Origin: Cellvibrio japonicus Ueda107
GTDB taxonomy: Bacteria; Pseudomonadota; Gammaproteobacteria; Pseudomonadales; Cellvibrionaceae
Reading direction: 5' to 3'
NCBI RefSeq assembly: GCF_000019225.1
Contig: NC_010995.1
Span: forward strand, 872,001-936,000
Length of the DNA stretch: 64,000 nt
How positions within the stretch are numbered: the first letter of the stretch is position 1; every line of letters begins with the position of its first letter. Positions 17,156-26,265 of the stretch are shown here, piece after piece. The notes beneath the pieces were generated by a model. It saw only the letters and a list, made by a program, of their open reading frames with translations. It ran no database searches and was not told where the DNA came from. A program made the translations under genes and the position numbers.

Positions 17156-19755
17156 CTGGATACCTGGCTGTCATTAAGTCGCGGATGTAATGCCAGCACT
17201 TGCTCCACTGGCAATGGATGTCCTATGTGGTAACCCTGTACAAAATCAATGCCCATGGTTTTTAGCAGCGATAGTATCTCGGCATTTTCCACATATTCCG
17301 CCACCGCTTTTTTGCCCAGAGCCTGGATAACCTGAATCATTGAGCGCACCAGCGTTTGATCCACAGGGTCCTGATGAAGGTTTTGGATAAAGGAGCCATC
17401 CAGTTTGATGTAGTCAGCAGGAAGGTCTTTGAGGTAGGCAAAGCTGCTAAATCCCGAGCCGAAATCATCTACGGAAAAACTGCAACCCAATTGGTGCAAT
17501 TCAGTAATGACGCGTTGGGTGGTGCGCAGGTTGAACAGGCTGGCACTTTCCGTCAATTCAAAGGTGACCCGCTCGGGTGTTATTCCGGTTTCCTTCAGGG
17601 TATCGACGATAGCGGGAAGTAAGCTCTCATCTTTAAAGGCTTGCGCTGATAAATTGATGGCGATATGCACCAGCGACGGATAACTTTTCAGCGTATGTAA
17701 TGCCAACTGAATAATGCGTCGGTCGAGCAGGTGCATATCTCCGGATGATTCCATTGCAGGAATAAACTGCCCGGGTGCCAGCAAGGTTCCCTCTCGGGTG
17801 CGCACACGCACCAGGGCTTCGTAATAGGCAACCTGGCCGGCATTGACATCAAAAATAGGTTGGAAGTGCAACAGGATACGGTTTTCGTTGATGGCTTCGC
17901 GCACCTGCCGTGAAATGTTGAGGCGGTTGCGCAGGTCATCGCTCTCGCTGTCCTCGGGGTCATACACGTGGATCAGGTTGCGACCGCGCCCTTTGGCAAC
18001 ATAAAGCGCAATGTCGGCGCGCATTAAATGCTCTTCAGCGCGCTCCGTGGAGTTGTTGATCAGGGTCAGGCCAATACTGCAGCCCAGGTTGATACGTTGC
18101 CCTTGTGATTGGAAATTAAATTCACTGGCGAGCTGTTGTATGTCGCGCGCAAACTCTTCCGCTTGCTGTTGGGAGACATCGTGCAGCAGAACCGCAAACT
18201 CATCGCCGCCCAAACGGCAAAAAATATCGGGTCGGCGAATCCGGCGGCGCAACAGGTGGGCAACTTCGCGCAACACTTCATCGCCTTTCTGGTGGCCGAA
18301 ACTGTCATTAATGACTTTGAAATGATCGAGATCGATATACACCAGACCGTGTTGCCGGTGGTTGCGTAGGGCATCGGCTGTGAGCTGCTTGAGCGAGGTC
18401 TCGAAGAAATGGCGATTGTTAAGGCCGGTGAGTGAATCGTGCATGGCCAGGTATTTCAACTGCTCCTGGGCTGCACGTTGTTCGGTGACATTGTCGAGGC
18501 AAATCGTCAATCGGGGCTGGCTTTCCCCGGTGCTGGACAGGCTGACCTTGAATTGTGCCCAGAGCCGGTGACCGCGGCTGTCGCGCAGGCACAGTTCCAG
18601 GTCGGCACAAGGCTCATGGTCGAGGAGTGTTCGGCGCATGCGTTCGCGTGCCAGTGTCCACTGGGCGCGTTGGTCGGAGACAATGAATTCATCGAGGTTG
18701 CGCCCCAGGGATTCGCCTATCGCAAACCCCATCATGTGTTCCCAGGCGCGGTTGAGAAACTGGATTGCCAGCTGGTCATCCAACTCCATGACGACGGTTT
18801 GTAAATCGTCGAGCAGTTGATGATGGCTCTGATAAAGCTGGCGGTAGGCGCGTTCGCGCTCCTGTAAGGATTGGACGCGCAAGGCAAACTGCTCGTTGCT
18901 GACCAGGAAGTCCTCGCGGTGGATGGCGATATCGCAGACCTTGCGCAATTGTTCTGCGCGGAATGGCTTGGGGAGGAAATCGACAGCACCCAACAGCATT
19001 AATTCCTCGGCCTGCTCTACCGTTGTATGGGCGGTCATGATAACAATCGGTTGTTGCGGATCTATGCGCTGGATTTCGATCAGAATATCTCGCCCTGAAA
19101 GGCGCGGTAGCATGACATCCAATAAGACCAGATCATGGCGTCCACGTTTCCAGGCTTCCAGACCGTCCAGGCCATCGGCGGCGACTTCTATATCAAAGGG
19201 GATAGCGAGCACTCGCTGGATTAGGTCGGAGGTATCCGGTTGGTCTTCTACGACCAATAGGCGTGGACGGGGCAGTTCGCCTGAGTTGTGCCCCATCAGT
19301 TGTTCAACCACCTTGGGTAGCATATCCAAGTGTTCCAAGGGGACCAGGCGATTAATGCCGTATTCGCGTGCAGTGACTTCGGCAATTCGCTCGCACCAGG
19401 TGCGAGCGACAATGATAATTGGTAGGTTGGATGGGCATTTCAGGATACCGCTGCGAACCAGGCGCGACAGCCGCCAGCCATCCAGATCCTGTGTGTCCAC
19501 ATCGACAATAAGCAGATCCACGGATTCATGGCGCAACAGCGCCAACGCATTGGCCGCTGTACTAACCAGTGTCAATCGATCATAGCCTGCGTCCTTCAAG
19601 CGGTTGCTGATCAGCTCCAATGCCGATGAATCGTTGTTAAGAATCAGAATATGGCGCTCACTCACCGACTCGTCGGTACTGGCGAGGCCACCGGTAATGG
19701 CTGGTTTGGACGACACGCAAAGCCCTCTGACATAAACTGGTTCTAAGCCTAGCAT
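17152..19755 (-). CDS. REC-REC-PAS-GGDEF-EAL c-di-GMP signalling protein
   Basis: An 867-residue cytoplasmic protein. Two receiver domains come first (about residues 35-150 and 163-280) with phospho-Asp in LLIVDVDTQDLDGW and LVLLDVMLPRLSG; the second also has the MTAHT Thr and the KPF Lys. A linker coiled coil and a PAS domain follow. The GGDEF domain has an intact CRLGGDEFAVLL, and the EAL domain has YYEALVRV, FELTES, DDFGSGFSSFAYL and KLDGSFI, so both cyclase and phosphodiesterase sites look intact. No membrane helix is seen, so input is likely phosphorylation from a separate kinase. It converges on citrate-synthase-like gene 2 with overlapping stop codons. Confidence 0.92.
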   Translation of the reverse strand: MLGLEPVYVRGLCVSSKPAITGGLASTDESVSERHILILNNDSSALELISNRLKDAGYDRLTLVSTAANALALLRHESVDLLIVDVDTQDLDGWRLSRLVRSGILKCPSNLPIIIVARTWCERIAEVTAREYGINRLVPLEHLDMLPKVVEQLMGHNSGELPRPRLLVVEDQPDTSDLIQRVLAIPFDIEVAADGLDGLEAWKRGRHDLVLLDVMLPRLSGRDILIEIQRIDPQQPIVIMTAHTTVEQAEELMLLGAVDFLPKPFRAEQLRKVCDIAIHREDFLVSNEQFALRVQSLQERERAYRQLYQSHHQLLDDLQTVVMELDDQLAIQFLNRAWEHMMGFAIGESLGRNLDEFIVSDQRAQWTLARERMRRTLLDHEPCADLELCLRDSRGHRLWAQFKVSLSSTGESQPRLTICLDNVTEQRAAQEQLKYLAMHDSLTGLNNRHFFETSLKQLTADALRNHRQHGLVYIDLDHFKVINDSFGHQKGDEVLREVAHLLRRRIRRPDIFCRLGGDEFAVLLHDVSQQQAEEFARDIQQLASEFNFQSQGQRINLGCSIGLTLINNSTERAEEHLMRADIALYVAKGRGRNLIHVYDPEDSESDDLRNRLNISRQVREAINENRILLHFQPIFDVNAGQVAYYEALVRVRTREGTLLAPGQFIPAMESSGDMHLLDRRIIQLALHTLKSYPSLVHIAINLSAQAFKDESLLPAIVDTLKETGITPERVTFELTESASLFNLRTTQRVITELHQLGCSFSVDDFGSGFSSFAYLKDLPADYIKLDGSFIQNLHQDPVDQTLVRSMIQVIQALGKKAVAEYVENAEILSLLKTMGIDFVQGYHIGHPLPVEQVLALHPRLNDSQVSS

Positions 19756-19852
19756 ATAACTCAGGGTTATATTTGGCCCAGCGTTGACCTGGGCGACAAA
19801 GCATAGAAACCATTTTGTACTCTTGTGAACCGTCCCTGGCGTTGGTCGGGAG

Positions 19853-21625
19853 TTAACCCCCGGGAGTTGCTGAATTATCCATCAAGCCTCTTATCCTATC
19901 GCCCATGGGCGGTACTGTCTCGCGATCAATCCGCACATCAAGCAAGCTGGGACCGCCGCGCCTGAACAGGCTATCAAGATCCAGTTGTTCCAATTGTGAC
20001 GGTTCGCGAATCACCTGGCTATGTATGCCCATCGCTTGTACCAGGGCGGCGTAGTTAATCGGGTTGAGCTGCCAGCCGATGGACTCCTGTTTGCCCAGGC
20101 GCTGGCCGTGCATCACCATGCCCATGGCAGCATCGTTTAGCAGGATAAATACAATCGATAATCCGTGCTGGGCTGCCACACTGATCTCCTGTGCCCCCAT
20201 CAGGTAGGCGCCATCGCCTAATATACAGACAGTGGGGGCATCGGGGTTAGCAATTGATGAGCCTATAGCGGCGCTCATTGCCCAGGTCATGGAGCCAAAG
20301 CTCATGGCAATCCGGTAATACCCCTGGTTACTGCGAGTGCTGAGGTAATGTGTTGACCAGGCCCAACTATTGCCCGCATCAACAAAAATACGGGCATGGT
20401 CGGGAAGTTTGCGTGTTAGCCAATGCATTAGCCGCTGTGGTTTGATGGGACTGGCCGGGGAGAGGCATTCATCGGTATGGTCGAGATGGATAAAACTGCC
20501 GTTGACGTTAGTGGGCTCAGGTACAGGCATTTTATCCCAGAGTTTCCCCTGGCGATTGGCGTGGCGCAGCATCACCAGCAATCGATCAAAAATGACATCC
20601 AGGCGTCCGTAAATATGCAGGCGCGCCATGGGCGAACGGGTGAAATGCTCAATGGTTGAGTCGATATGCACCAGCTTGTGGTTGAGCAGCTCGTTACTCC
20701 ATCCGCGGGTTTCCAGCTCGTCGAGTGCCGCACCTACAGCAATAATCAGGTCGACCTCCGGGTGTTGTAATACGCCTCGGGCACTCAGGTGGCCAGCAAA
20801 TCCATAGACTCCGCGAAACTGGGGGTGAAACTCGTCTACCCAGGCTTTACCCATAGGGCCGCACACAAAGGCTGCACCTGTCTGCTCAATAAACTCCATC
20901 AGCCTGATACCAGCGTAGCGGGCACTCTTGCCGACATAGACCACCAGGCGGCGCGCCTGGGTCAGTTGATAGCCGAGCTGGGCAATAGCACCATCGTCGG
21001 CAATGGCAAAGTCGTGTGTGAGCAGTTCGGGCTGGATATGGTGGTTGAGGGCCATAGGCTGGCGCAGGATATCGGAGGGAATACTCAGGTGTACGGGACC
21101 TCCGGGCTGGCGGTGAGCAGTCATTACAGCCGTGACCAGTTTATTTTCCAATTGTTCATGGTGGGAGACCAGGCTGCTATAAAGGGTAATCTGGCGAAAG
21201 ATGGAAACCGTATCTATGGCGGAGCAGCTTGAGTCCTGCAGCGCCCTCCGGCCAAATTTGGGCAAGGGTGTCTGGGCAGTGATCAGCAGTATGGGTATTT
21301 CCTCGGTTAATGCTGAAGCAACACCCGTCACCAGATTGGTAGCTCCCGGGCCTGTAGTGCTGCAAACCACCCCCATTTTGCCGGTTTCGCGGTAGTAACC
21401 ATCGGCCATGAATGCGGCGCCGCATTCATGGCGGGCGGTGATCAGCCTGGGGCCGCCACGCCGTGCGCTGCGTGCCAGGGCATTAAAAAGTGGCTCTATG
21501 GCACCGCCGGGAACCCCAAAAATAGTTTCAACACCCAACTTATCCAGGTAGTCAATAAGTACGTCTGCACAATCGGTGGTGGGCACCTGTGTATCCTGCT
21601 GATAGGTATTAACGATCTCTCGCAT
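19853..21625 (-). CDS. Acetolactate-synthase-like thiamine-diphosphate enzyme
   Basis: A 590-residue ThDP enzyme of the IlvB/acetohydroxyacid synthase superfamily. The N-terminal domain has FGVPGGAIEPLFNAL and the catalytic Glu in ARHECGAAFMADGY; the ThDP-binding motif begins CILGDGAYLMGAQEIS and ends at the FILLND Asn. The QDSSCSAIDTVSIFR segment resembles the acetolactate-synthase QEVDIVG region. Start at 21625 is chosen because AAGGTGG precedes it; a 7-codon longer frame exists. No small regulatory subunit (ilvN) is adjacent, so it may be catabolic or a different carboligase. Substrate unproven. Confidence 0.78.
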   Translation of the reverse strand: MREIVNTYQQDTQVPTTDCADVLIDYLDKLGVETIFGVPGGAIEPLFNALARSARRGGPRLITARHECGAAFMADGYYRETGKMGVVCSTTGPGATNLVTGVASALTEEIPILLITAQTPLPKFGRRALQDSSCSAIDTVSIFRQITLYSSLVSHHEQLENKLVTAVMTAHRQPGGPVHLSIPSDILRQPMALNHHIQPELLTHDFAIADDGAIAQLGYQLTQARRLVVYVGKSARYAGIRLMEFIEQTGAAFVCGPMGKAWVDEFHPQFRGVYGFAGHLSARGVLQHPEVDLIIAVGAALDELETRGWSNELLNHKLVHIDSTIEHFTRSPMARLHIYGRLDVIFDRLLVMLRHANRQGKLWDKMPVPEPTNVNGSFIHLDHTDECLSPASPIKPQRLMHWLTRKLPDHARIFVDAGNSWAWSTHYLSTRSNQGYYRIAMSFGSMTWAMSAAIGSSIANPDAPTVCILGDGAYLMGAQEISVAAQHGLSIVFILLNDAAMGMVMHGQRLGKQESIGWQLNPINYAALVQAMGIHSQVIREPSQLEQLDLDSLFRRGGPSLLDVRIDRETVPPMGDRIRGLMDNSATPGG

Positions 21626-22134
21626 ACAACACCACCTTGTTACCAACTTGAGCTAGCCCATCCGGTGGGCATCTTTGGGTGATTTGGCTTTGACTATATA
21701 ACAAGGTGAGGGAATAGGCGACAAAAATGGCATCTTTTTGCTATTAAGCTGTGATGGGCTTTGCGTCATGTCTGCCAAGTGGTTCCAGGCTCGATTATCC
21801 CCCTGGGTTCGCGGTGTCCCAGATTCCCTGTAAAGGGCGGCTGGCAAGTGGAACAGCGTGAGTCTGGTGCGTGTCCCACTTTTTCCTGCGGGTGGTATTT
21901 ACACACATTTTTTGGGATTCGGATTTTTATAACTATTTGATAAATAAATGCTTTATGTATTTGGTGAGGTGTGGGTAACAGATAGCCAGGTGCCAAAACA
22001 GTATTGACACAGGATGGGGCGACAACCTGTGCCTGTCTATCAACAATAGGCTGGTGCTTGCCTGTTCAGCTTGCCGTGGGCATGGGGGCAGGCGATTTAC
22101 GACCCTTTATAACCAATAATGCATCGGGGTATTT
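21626..22134. other. Divergent intergenic region between the TPP enzyme and di-haem protein 1
   Basis: About 500 bases without a convincing gene. The central part (about 21895-21965) is strongly AT-rich. A TTGACA hexamer stands at 22004-22009, but no good -10 box follows at the right distance. It presumably carries promoters for both flanking genes; I see no operator, RNA gene or repeat I can name. Confidence 0.5.
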
Positions 22135-24885
22135 ATGATAAAACCAGCATTGAACCGTGTTGGGCTGGCGCTGTGGGCCACCCTTATAACTTGCCTTCAG
22201 GGAGGCAGTCCCGTATGGACAGGTACAGGCCTGTTTGCCTTCACCTCACTCGTCGCTTCCAGCGCTGTTGCCCAGTCATCACTTTATGGTGTATCCCCAT
22301 TGGCGGGAGGTACCCTGGAGTTTTATGTGAATACGCCCCATTGGGCGACCCTCCATTACCGTGTAAACGCAGCGGCACAGCAGAATGTCACTATGGTCCA
22401 GGCCGCCGCCCGCAATACCTACAGCCTTTCGGGGTTGGGTAATGGCAGTACGGTTGAATATCGCTTCACTTACTGGAATGGCTCCTATGCCCTTGAAACC
22501 GAGTGGCAAACACAAGTGGTGGGCGCTCCTGCCAGCAGTTCATCCAGCGCTCCTGCCAGCTCCTCATCCAGTTCTGCGGCCAGCTCTGTCTGTAACATCC
22601 AGGCAACAGGAGTTAACGCCGCGCAGGTTACCCTGGTGTCAGGCTCCTGGGCGACTTTGCATTACAGTGTCAATAGTGGTGGCCAGTTAAATGTGAGTAT
22701 GGTTCAGGCTAATGGTGTGAATAGCTATACCATCGATAACTTGTCAGCCGGGGATCTGGTGAGCTATCGCTGTACCTATCTGGATACCGGCCTGGGGTAT
22801 GCGGTCGATACCGAATTTAAACACTATACCTTTGTGGGGGCATCCAGTTCGGCAAGCAGTGCAGCCAGCGTATCCAGCTCGGCGACATCCTCATCTTCCC
22901 CGGTTAGCAGCGCTTCCTCATCCAGTAGTAGTGTTGCATCCTCGGCAAATAGCAGTGTGACCTTGGGCAATATAACGCCTTTGTTCAACAGCAGCACCGC
23001 TCTGGAGTCGGTGCTCCAATATGACCGTGGCGATGCGCTGGTGACCCGCTTCAGCGACCGTGCGCGCGATCGCCATGCTAAAGAAAATCATTTCCAGGCT
23101 TATGACCATTACCTGAAGTTTTATTGGGAACAGCGCACAGCCAGTGTTGAAATCATCGATTATGTGGCCAAGGGCGGTAATAAAATCCGTATGGAAGTGA
23201 AGAGTGAAGCGCGCCTTGATGACGGCCAGGCAGAAAACCGCTGGTGGTATATAGGGCGCAATACCCTGGCTGAATATTGTGGTAACGGGGTAATGAACCG
23301 GGTTGACGACCTGAACTACTGGAAAGAGGAAAGCTGGAATTGCCGCGAAGGACGTCAGATCCAGATTGGCGACAAATTGGAGTTCGAGATCAGCCAATTC
23401 CTCGACAAAAATGCCGTTATTCGCGGCCAGGACAACTATTACGGTACTACCTACCTGTACATTGTGGGGCAGGGGCTGGTGCCCTGGGATGTGACGGATC
23501 GCAATGCTTTTGTCGGAGGCCTGTTTAAGCAGCGCGACTCTATTCCATTGCCCGAATATGCCCAGTTGGGGGGAGGAACCACCCTGCATGTGCAAATGAC
23601 CGCCGAGCCGGATGGCCACTTCCAACAGATGGCGAATAACCTCAATTACGGTAACGGCCAGCCTTTCGTGTTGGGACGCCGTGTCCACCATACCTCTTTT
23701 GTGGATGGCACCCATGATGAGCACGAAGATAATGGACTATTTGAGGAGATGATTGGCAAAGCGGGAACCCGTTATATCAATGAGCGCTGTGCCGATTGCC
23801 ATGAGCGCAATGGCCGTGCACCTGTGGCCGGTATCGGTGAAGCGCTGGATCGCTGGGTCTTCCGGATTGGCGATGCCAATGGCAACAGCCATCCGTTGCT
23901 CGGGCGTGTACTGCAGCCCAAGGCCAATGGTGGTGCTGCCTCTGAAGGGGAGCCCAGCATTGCCTACTGGACGGAAACCAACGGGCTGCGCAAACCCAAT
24001 TACCAGTTCAGTGGTATACAACCGGAAACCTTTTCGGCCCGTTTAGCACCGCAACTGGTGGGTATGGGGCTGCTGGAAGCTATTCCCGAGTCAGCCATCC
24101 TGGCCAGGGAGGACCCTGACGACCTCGATGGCGATGGTATTTCCGGTCGGGCCAATCGGGTCATCGATCCGGTGACGGGGGAAACCCGACTTGGGCGTTT
24201 CGGCTACAAGGCCGCTGCCGCCAGCCTCAAACATCAGATCGCGGCTGCCTTTAACACAGATATGGGGGTGATGACCTCGGTAATGCCCAATCCGGATTGC
24301 GGGGCTAATCAAATCAATTGCGGTCCCAGTGGCAGTGAGTTAAGTGATACCCACCTGGATAACCTGGTGAAATATGTAGCCTTGCTGGGGGTGCGCGGCC
24401 AGCGCGATTACGATAAGCCGGAAGTGATTCGCGGCAAGCAGGTATTTAGCGAAATAGGCTGTGACAGCTGCCATACCCCCGGCTTTACCACCAGCAGCTA
24501 TGCGCCTTTTGCAGAACTGCGCAACCAGCCGATCCAGCCCTATACCGATCTTTTGCTGCATGACCTGGGCCCGGAAATGGCCGATAGCCTGGGTGAAGGA
24601 CTGGCCACAGGTTCCGAATGGCGTACAGCACCACTATGGGGTGTGGGCGTCTCGGCATGTGTTACCGGGGGCGTCACCGGGCTGCGTGGACAGGCACCAG
24701 CCTTTGGTTTGGATGGCCAGGAAGTCTGCACACCCAAGGAAAGTTATTTGCACGATGGGCGCGCGCGCACCCTTGCGGAGGCCATCCTGTGGCATGGCGG
24801 TGAAGGTGCGGGCTCGCGCAGCCGCTACAATGCGCTTAACAACAATGACAAGGCAGCGCTGCAGGCATTCCTGAAGTCCTTGTGA
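22135..24885 (+). CDS. Secreted modular di-haem oxidoreductase with two N-terminal beta-sandwich modules
   Basis: A 916-residue exported protein. A signal-like N-terminus ends near SSAVAQ. Two related modules follow (about 48-130 and 152-235), each with WATLHY-VN-------NV-MVQA and a GD/GS-V-YR-TY end; they resemble small carbohydrate-binding sandwiches such as CBM56, an uncertain call. Poly-Ser linkers follow each. The C-terminal part is a DUF1111/di-haem peroxidase-like cytochrome with CXXCH at residues 552-556 (CADCH) and 776-780 (CDSCH) and the family segment DPDDLDGDGISGRAN. Cellvibrio is known to use CBM-linked redox proteins (Cbp2D/Cbp2E) in polysaccharide oxidation; a similar role is inferred. 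A terminator follows at 24926. Confidence 0.82.
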   Translation: MIKPALNRVGLALWATLITCLQGGSPVWTGTGLFAFTSLVASSAVAQSSLYGVSPLAGGTLEFYVNTPHWATLHYRVNAAAQQNVTMVQAAARNTYSLSGLGNGSTVEYRFTYWNGSYALETEWQTQVVGAPASSSSSAPASSSSSSAASSVCNIQATGVNAAQVTLVSGSWATLHYSVNSGGQLNVSMVQANGVNSYTIDNLSAGDLVSYRCTYLDTGLGYAVDTEFKHYTFVGASSSASSAASVSSSATSSSSPVSSASSSSSSVASSANSSVTLGNITPLFNSSTALESVLQYDRGDALVTRFSDRARDRHAKENHFQAYDHYLKFYWEQRTASVEIIDYVAKGGNKIRMEVKSEARLDDGQAENRWWYIGRNTLAEYCGNGVMNRVDDLNYWKEESWNCREGRQIQIGDKLEFEISQFLDKNAVIRGQDNYYGTTYLYIVGQGLVPWDVTDRNAFVGGLFKQRDSIPLPEYAQLGGGTTLHVQMTAEPDGHFQQMANNLNYGNGQPFVLGRRVHHTSFVDGTHDEHEDNGLFEEMIGKAGTRYINERCADCHERNGRAPVAGIGEALDRWVFRIGDANGNSHPLLGRVLQPKANGGAASEGEPSIAYWTETNGLRKPNYQFSGIQPETFSARLAPQLVGMGLLEAIPESAILAREDPDDLDGDGISGRANRVIDPVTGETRLGRFGYKAAAASLKHQIAAAFNTDMGVMTSVMPNPDCGANQINCGPSGSELSDTHLDNLVKYVALLGVRGQRDYDKPEVIRGKQVFSEIGCDSCHTPGFTTSSYAPFAELRNQPIQPYTDLLLHDLGPEMADSLGEGLATGSEWRTAPLWGVGVSACVTGGVTGLRGQAPAFGLDGQEVCTPKESYLHDGRARTLAEAILWHGGEGAGSRSRYNALNNNDKAALQAFLKSL

Positions 24886-24925
24886 TGGGTAGTTAATATG
24901 ACGGTGATTGGTTCTCGTCCTTGTT

Positions 24926-24950
24926 AGGGAGGCATTGCCTCCCTTTTTTT
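24926..24950 (+). terminator. Rho-independent terminator after di-haem protein 1
   Basis: AGGGAGGC and GCCTCCCT form an 8-base stem with a 3-base loop, directly followed by seven T. Confidence 0.9.
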
Positions 24951-25039
24951 GAGATGGCTTCTGGATCGTGTCGATAGATTTATCCTGTTAACAGGTTCTA
25001 TGATTGATGGCCAGTTGAATCGGTAAAGGCGCTGTCGCT

Positions 25040-26224
25040 GTGGATATTCCCGTATTTAGTATCAACGATGTTCTGTTGCTGTTTTCCATGGTGCAGTGTT
25101 TGTTGATGGGGACACTGCTGTTACTGGTCAATAATATTGCATGGACTAAACGCTGTTTTCTTGCCCTGTTTCTTCTGGCGATGGGGGCCGACTTTGCCGA
25201 CACCCTCATCTATTGGTCAGAGTCCGTTAAATCTCATGTGTTTACCGATAGTGTATTTCCCTTTTTTATCCTCAAGTTGTCCGGTTTTATAGTGGCACCG
25301 GCGCTGTATTTTTACGTCAAATCCATTTTGTTTTCCGACTTTGTGGTAACACGTAAAACCCTGCTGCATTTTGCCCCTGCTGCCCTGTTCCTGGTGTTGT
25401 TGCCGGTGTATCTTTACAGTCGTGACACGGCGTTTTTTATCAATGCCCGCAGCAATTATGAATACCTGTTCCATGATTGGCCGTTCCATGGCTATCTCGC
25501 GGCCAAACACATGTCCTTTATCGCCTATGGCGCTTGTGCCTCCTGGCTGTTGCTCACCTATCATCGTTATCTGGAGCAGGGATATTCCAGTATCCATGAT
25601 GCCAATCCCTTTGGCTTGCGTTTTCTGGTGTTGGGTTTTTGGGGGATATGGCTTGCGTATTTCAGCAGTTATCTCGCCCATTTATTATTTGAAAGCGTAT
25701 TCTTTGCCAATTTATTAGGGCTATGGGCGAACTACCTGAATGTCCTGTTTATTAACAGCCTGGTGGTGTATGGCTTGGCCAAATCCATGGCGTTTAAGGG
25801 GGTTGAGGAATATGACCCTTCACAAGATTCCACTGGGAGGCAACCCGCAAATGGTCAGGGCACCAGCGAACAGGAGCAGGAAAATTCCCTGGCGCCTTTA
25901 TTGGACCAGGTGATGCGGCAGCACAAGTTTTATCTCGATCCGGAGTTAACACTGGATCAGTTCGCGCGCGCATTGGGTTATCCCCGGCGCCTGGTGTCCC
26001 ATACGATTAATCATCAGTACCACAAAAATTTTTTTGAATTCGTCAATGATTACCGTATGCGCGAAGCCTGTGATATTTTGCGCGACCCCGCGGGTGAGGA
26101 TGCCATGCTGGAGGTGATGGAAAAATCCGGCTTTAACAGCAAGTCCACCTTTAATCGCTGTTTTAAGCGAGCTACCGGCATAACGCCGCGCGAATTTCGC
26201 GAACGATATAAAGATGAACAGTAG
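25040..26224 (+). CDS. Membrane-anchored AraC-family transcription regulator
   Basis: A 394-residue protein starting with GTG (MDIPVFSIND...). The first 250 residues hold about seven hydrophobic helices, including LLLFSMVQCLLMGTLLLLV and FIVAPALYFYVKSILF. The C-terminal 100 residues are an AraC helix-turn-helix pair: LTLDQFARALGYPRRLVSHTINH and EVMEKSGFNSKSTFNRCFKRATGITPREFRERY. This 7TM-AraC arrangement is common in marine and polysaccharide-degrading gammaproteobacteria and implies sensing at the inner membrane. It is the same strand as, and 155 bases after, the di-haem protein, so it may regulate it. Confidence 0.88.
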   Translation: MDIPVFSINDVLLLFSMVQCLLMGTLLLLVNNIAWTKRCFLALFLLAMGADFADTLIYWSESVKSHVFTDSVFPFFILKLSGFIVAPALYFYVKSILFSDFVVTRKTLLHFAPAALFLVLLPVYLYSRDTAFFINARSNYEYLFHDWPFHGYLAAKHMSFIAYGACASWLLLTYHRYLEQGYSSIHDANPFGLRFLVLGFWGIWLAYFSSYLAHLLFESVFFANLLGLWANYLNVLFINSLVVYGLAKSMAFKGVEEYDPSQDSTGRQPANGQGTSEQEQENSLAPLLDQVMRQHKFYLDPELTLDQFARALGYPRRLVSHTINHQYHKNFFEFVNDYRMREACDILRDPAGEDAMLEVMEKSGFNSKSTFNRCFKRATGITPREFRERYKDEQ

Positions 26225-26265
26225 GTAACACGCCGGGTAACGGCTTTGTGCAGCAGGTGTCGGCG

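Noticed and set aside
22004..22009. TTGACA as the promoter of di-haem protein 1
   Set aside because: No acceptable -10 hexamer is found 16-18 bases downstream.
22510..22970. Serine-codon runs as a possible tandem DNA repeat or CRISPR-like array
   Set aside because: The repeats are irregular AGC/TCC/TCA serine codons of protein linkers, with no constant repeat and spacer structure. No CRISPR array is seen in the window.
22918..23724. Minus-strand frame of 268 codons opposite di-haem protein 1
   Set aside because: It lies over the modular cytochrome gene with its CXXCH motifs and linker; no domain in the antisense frame.
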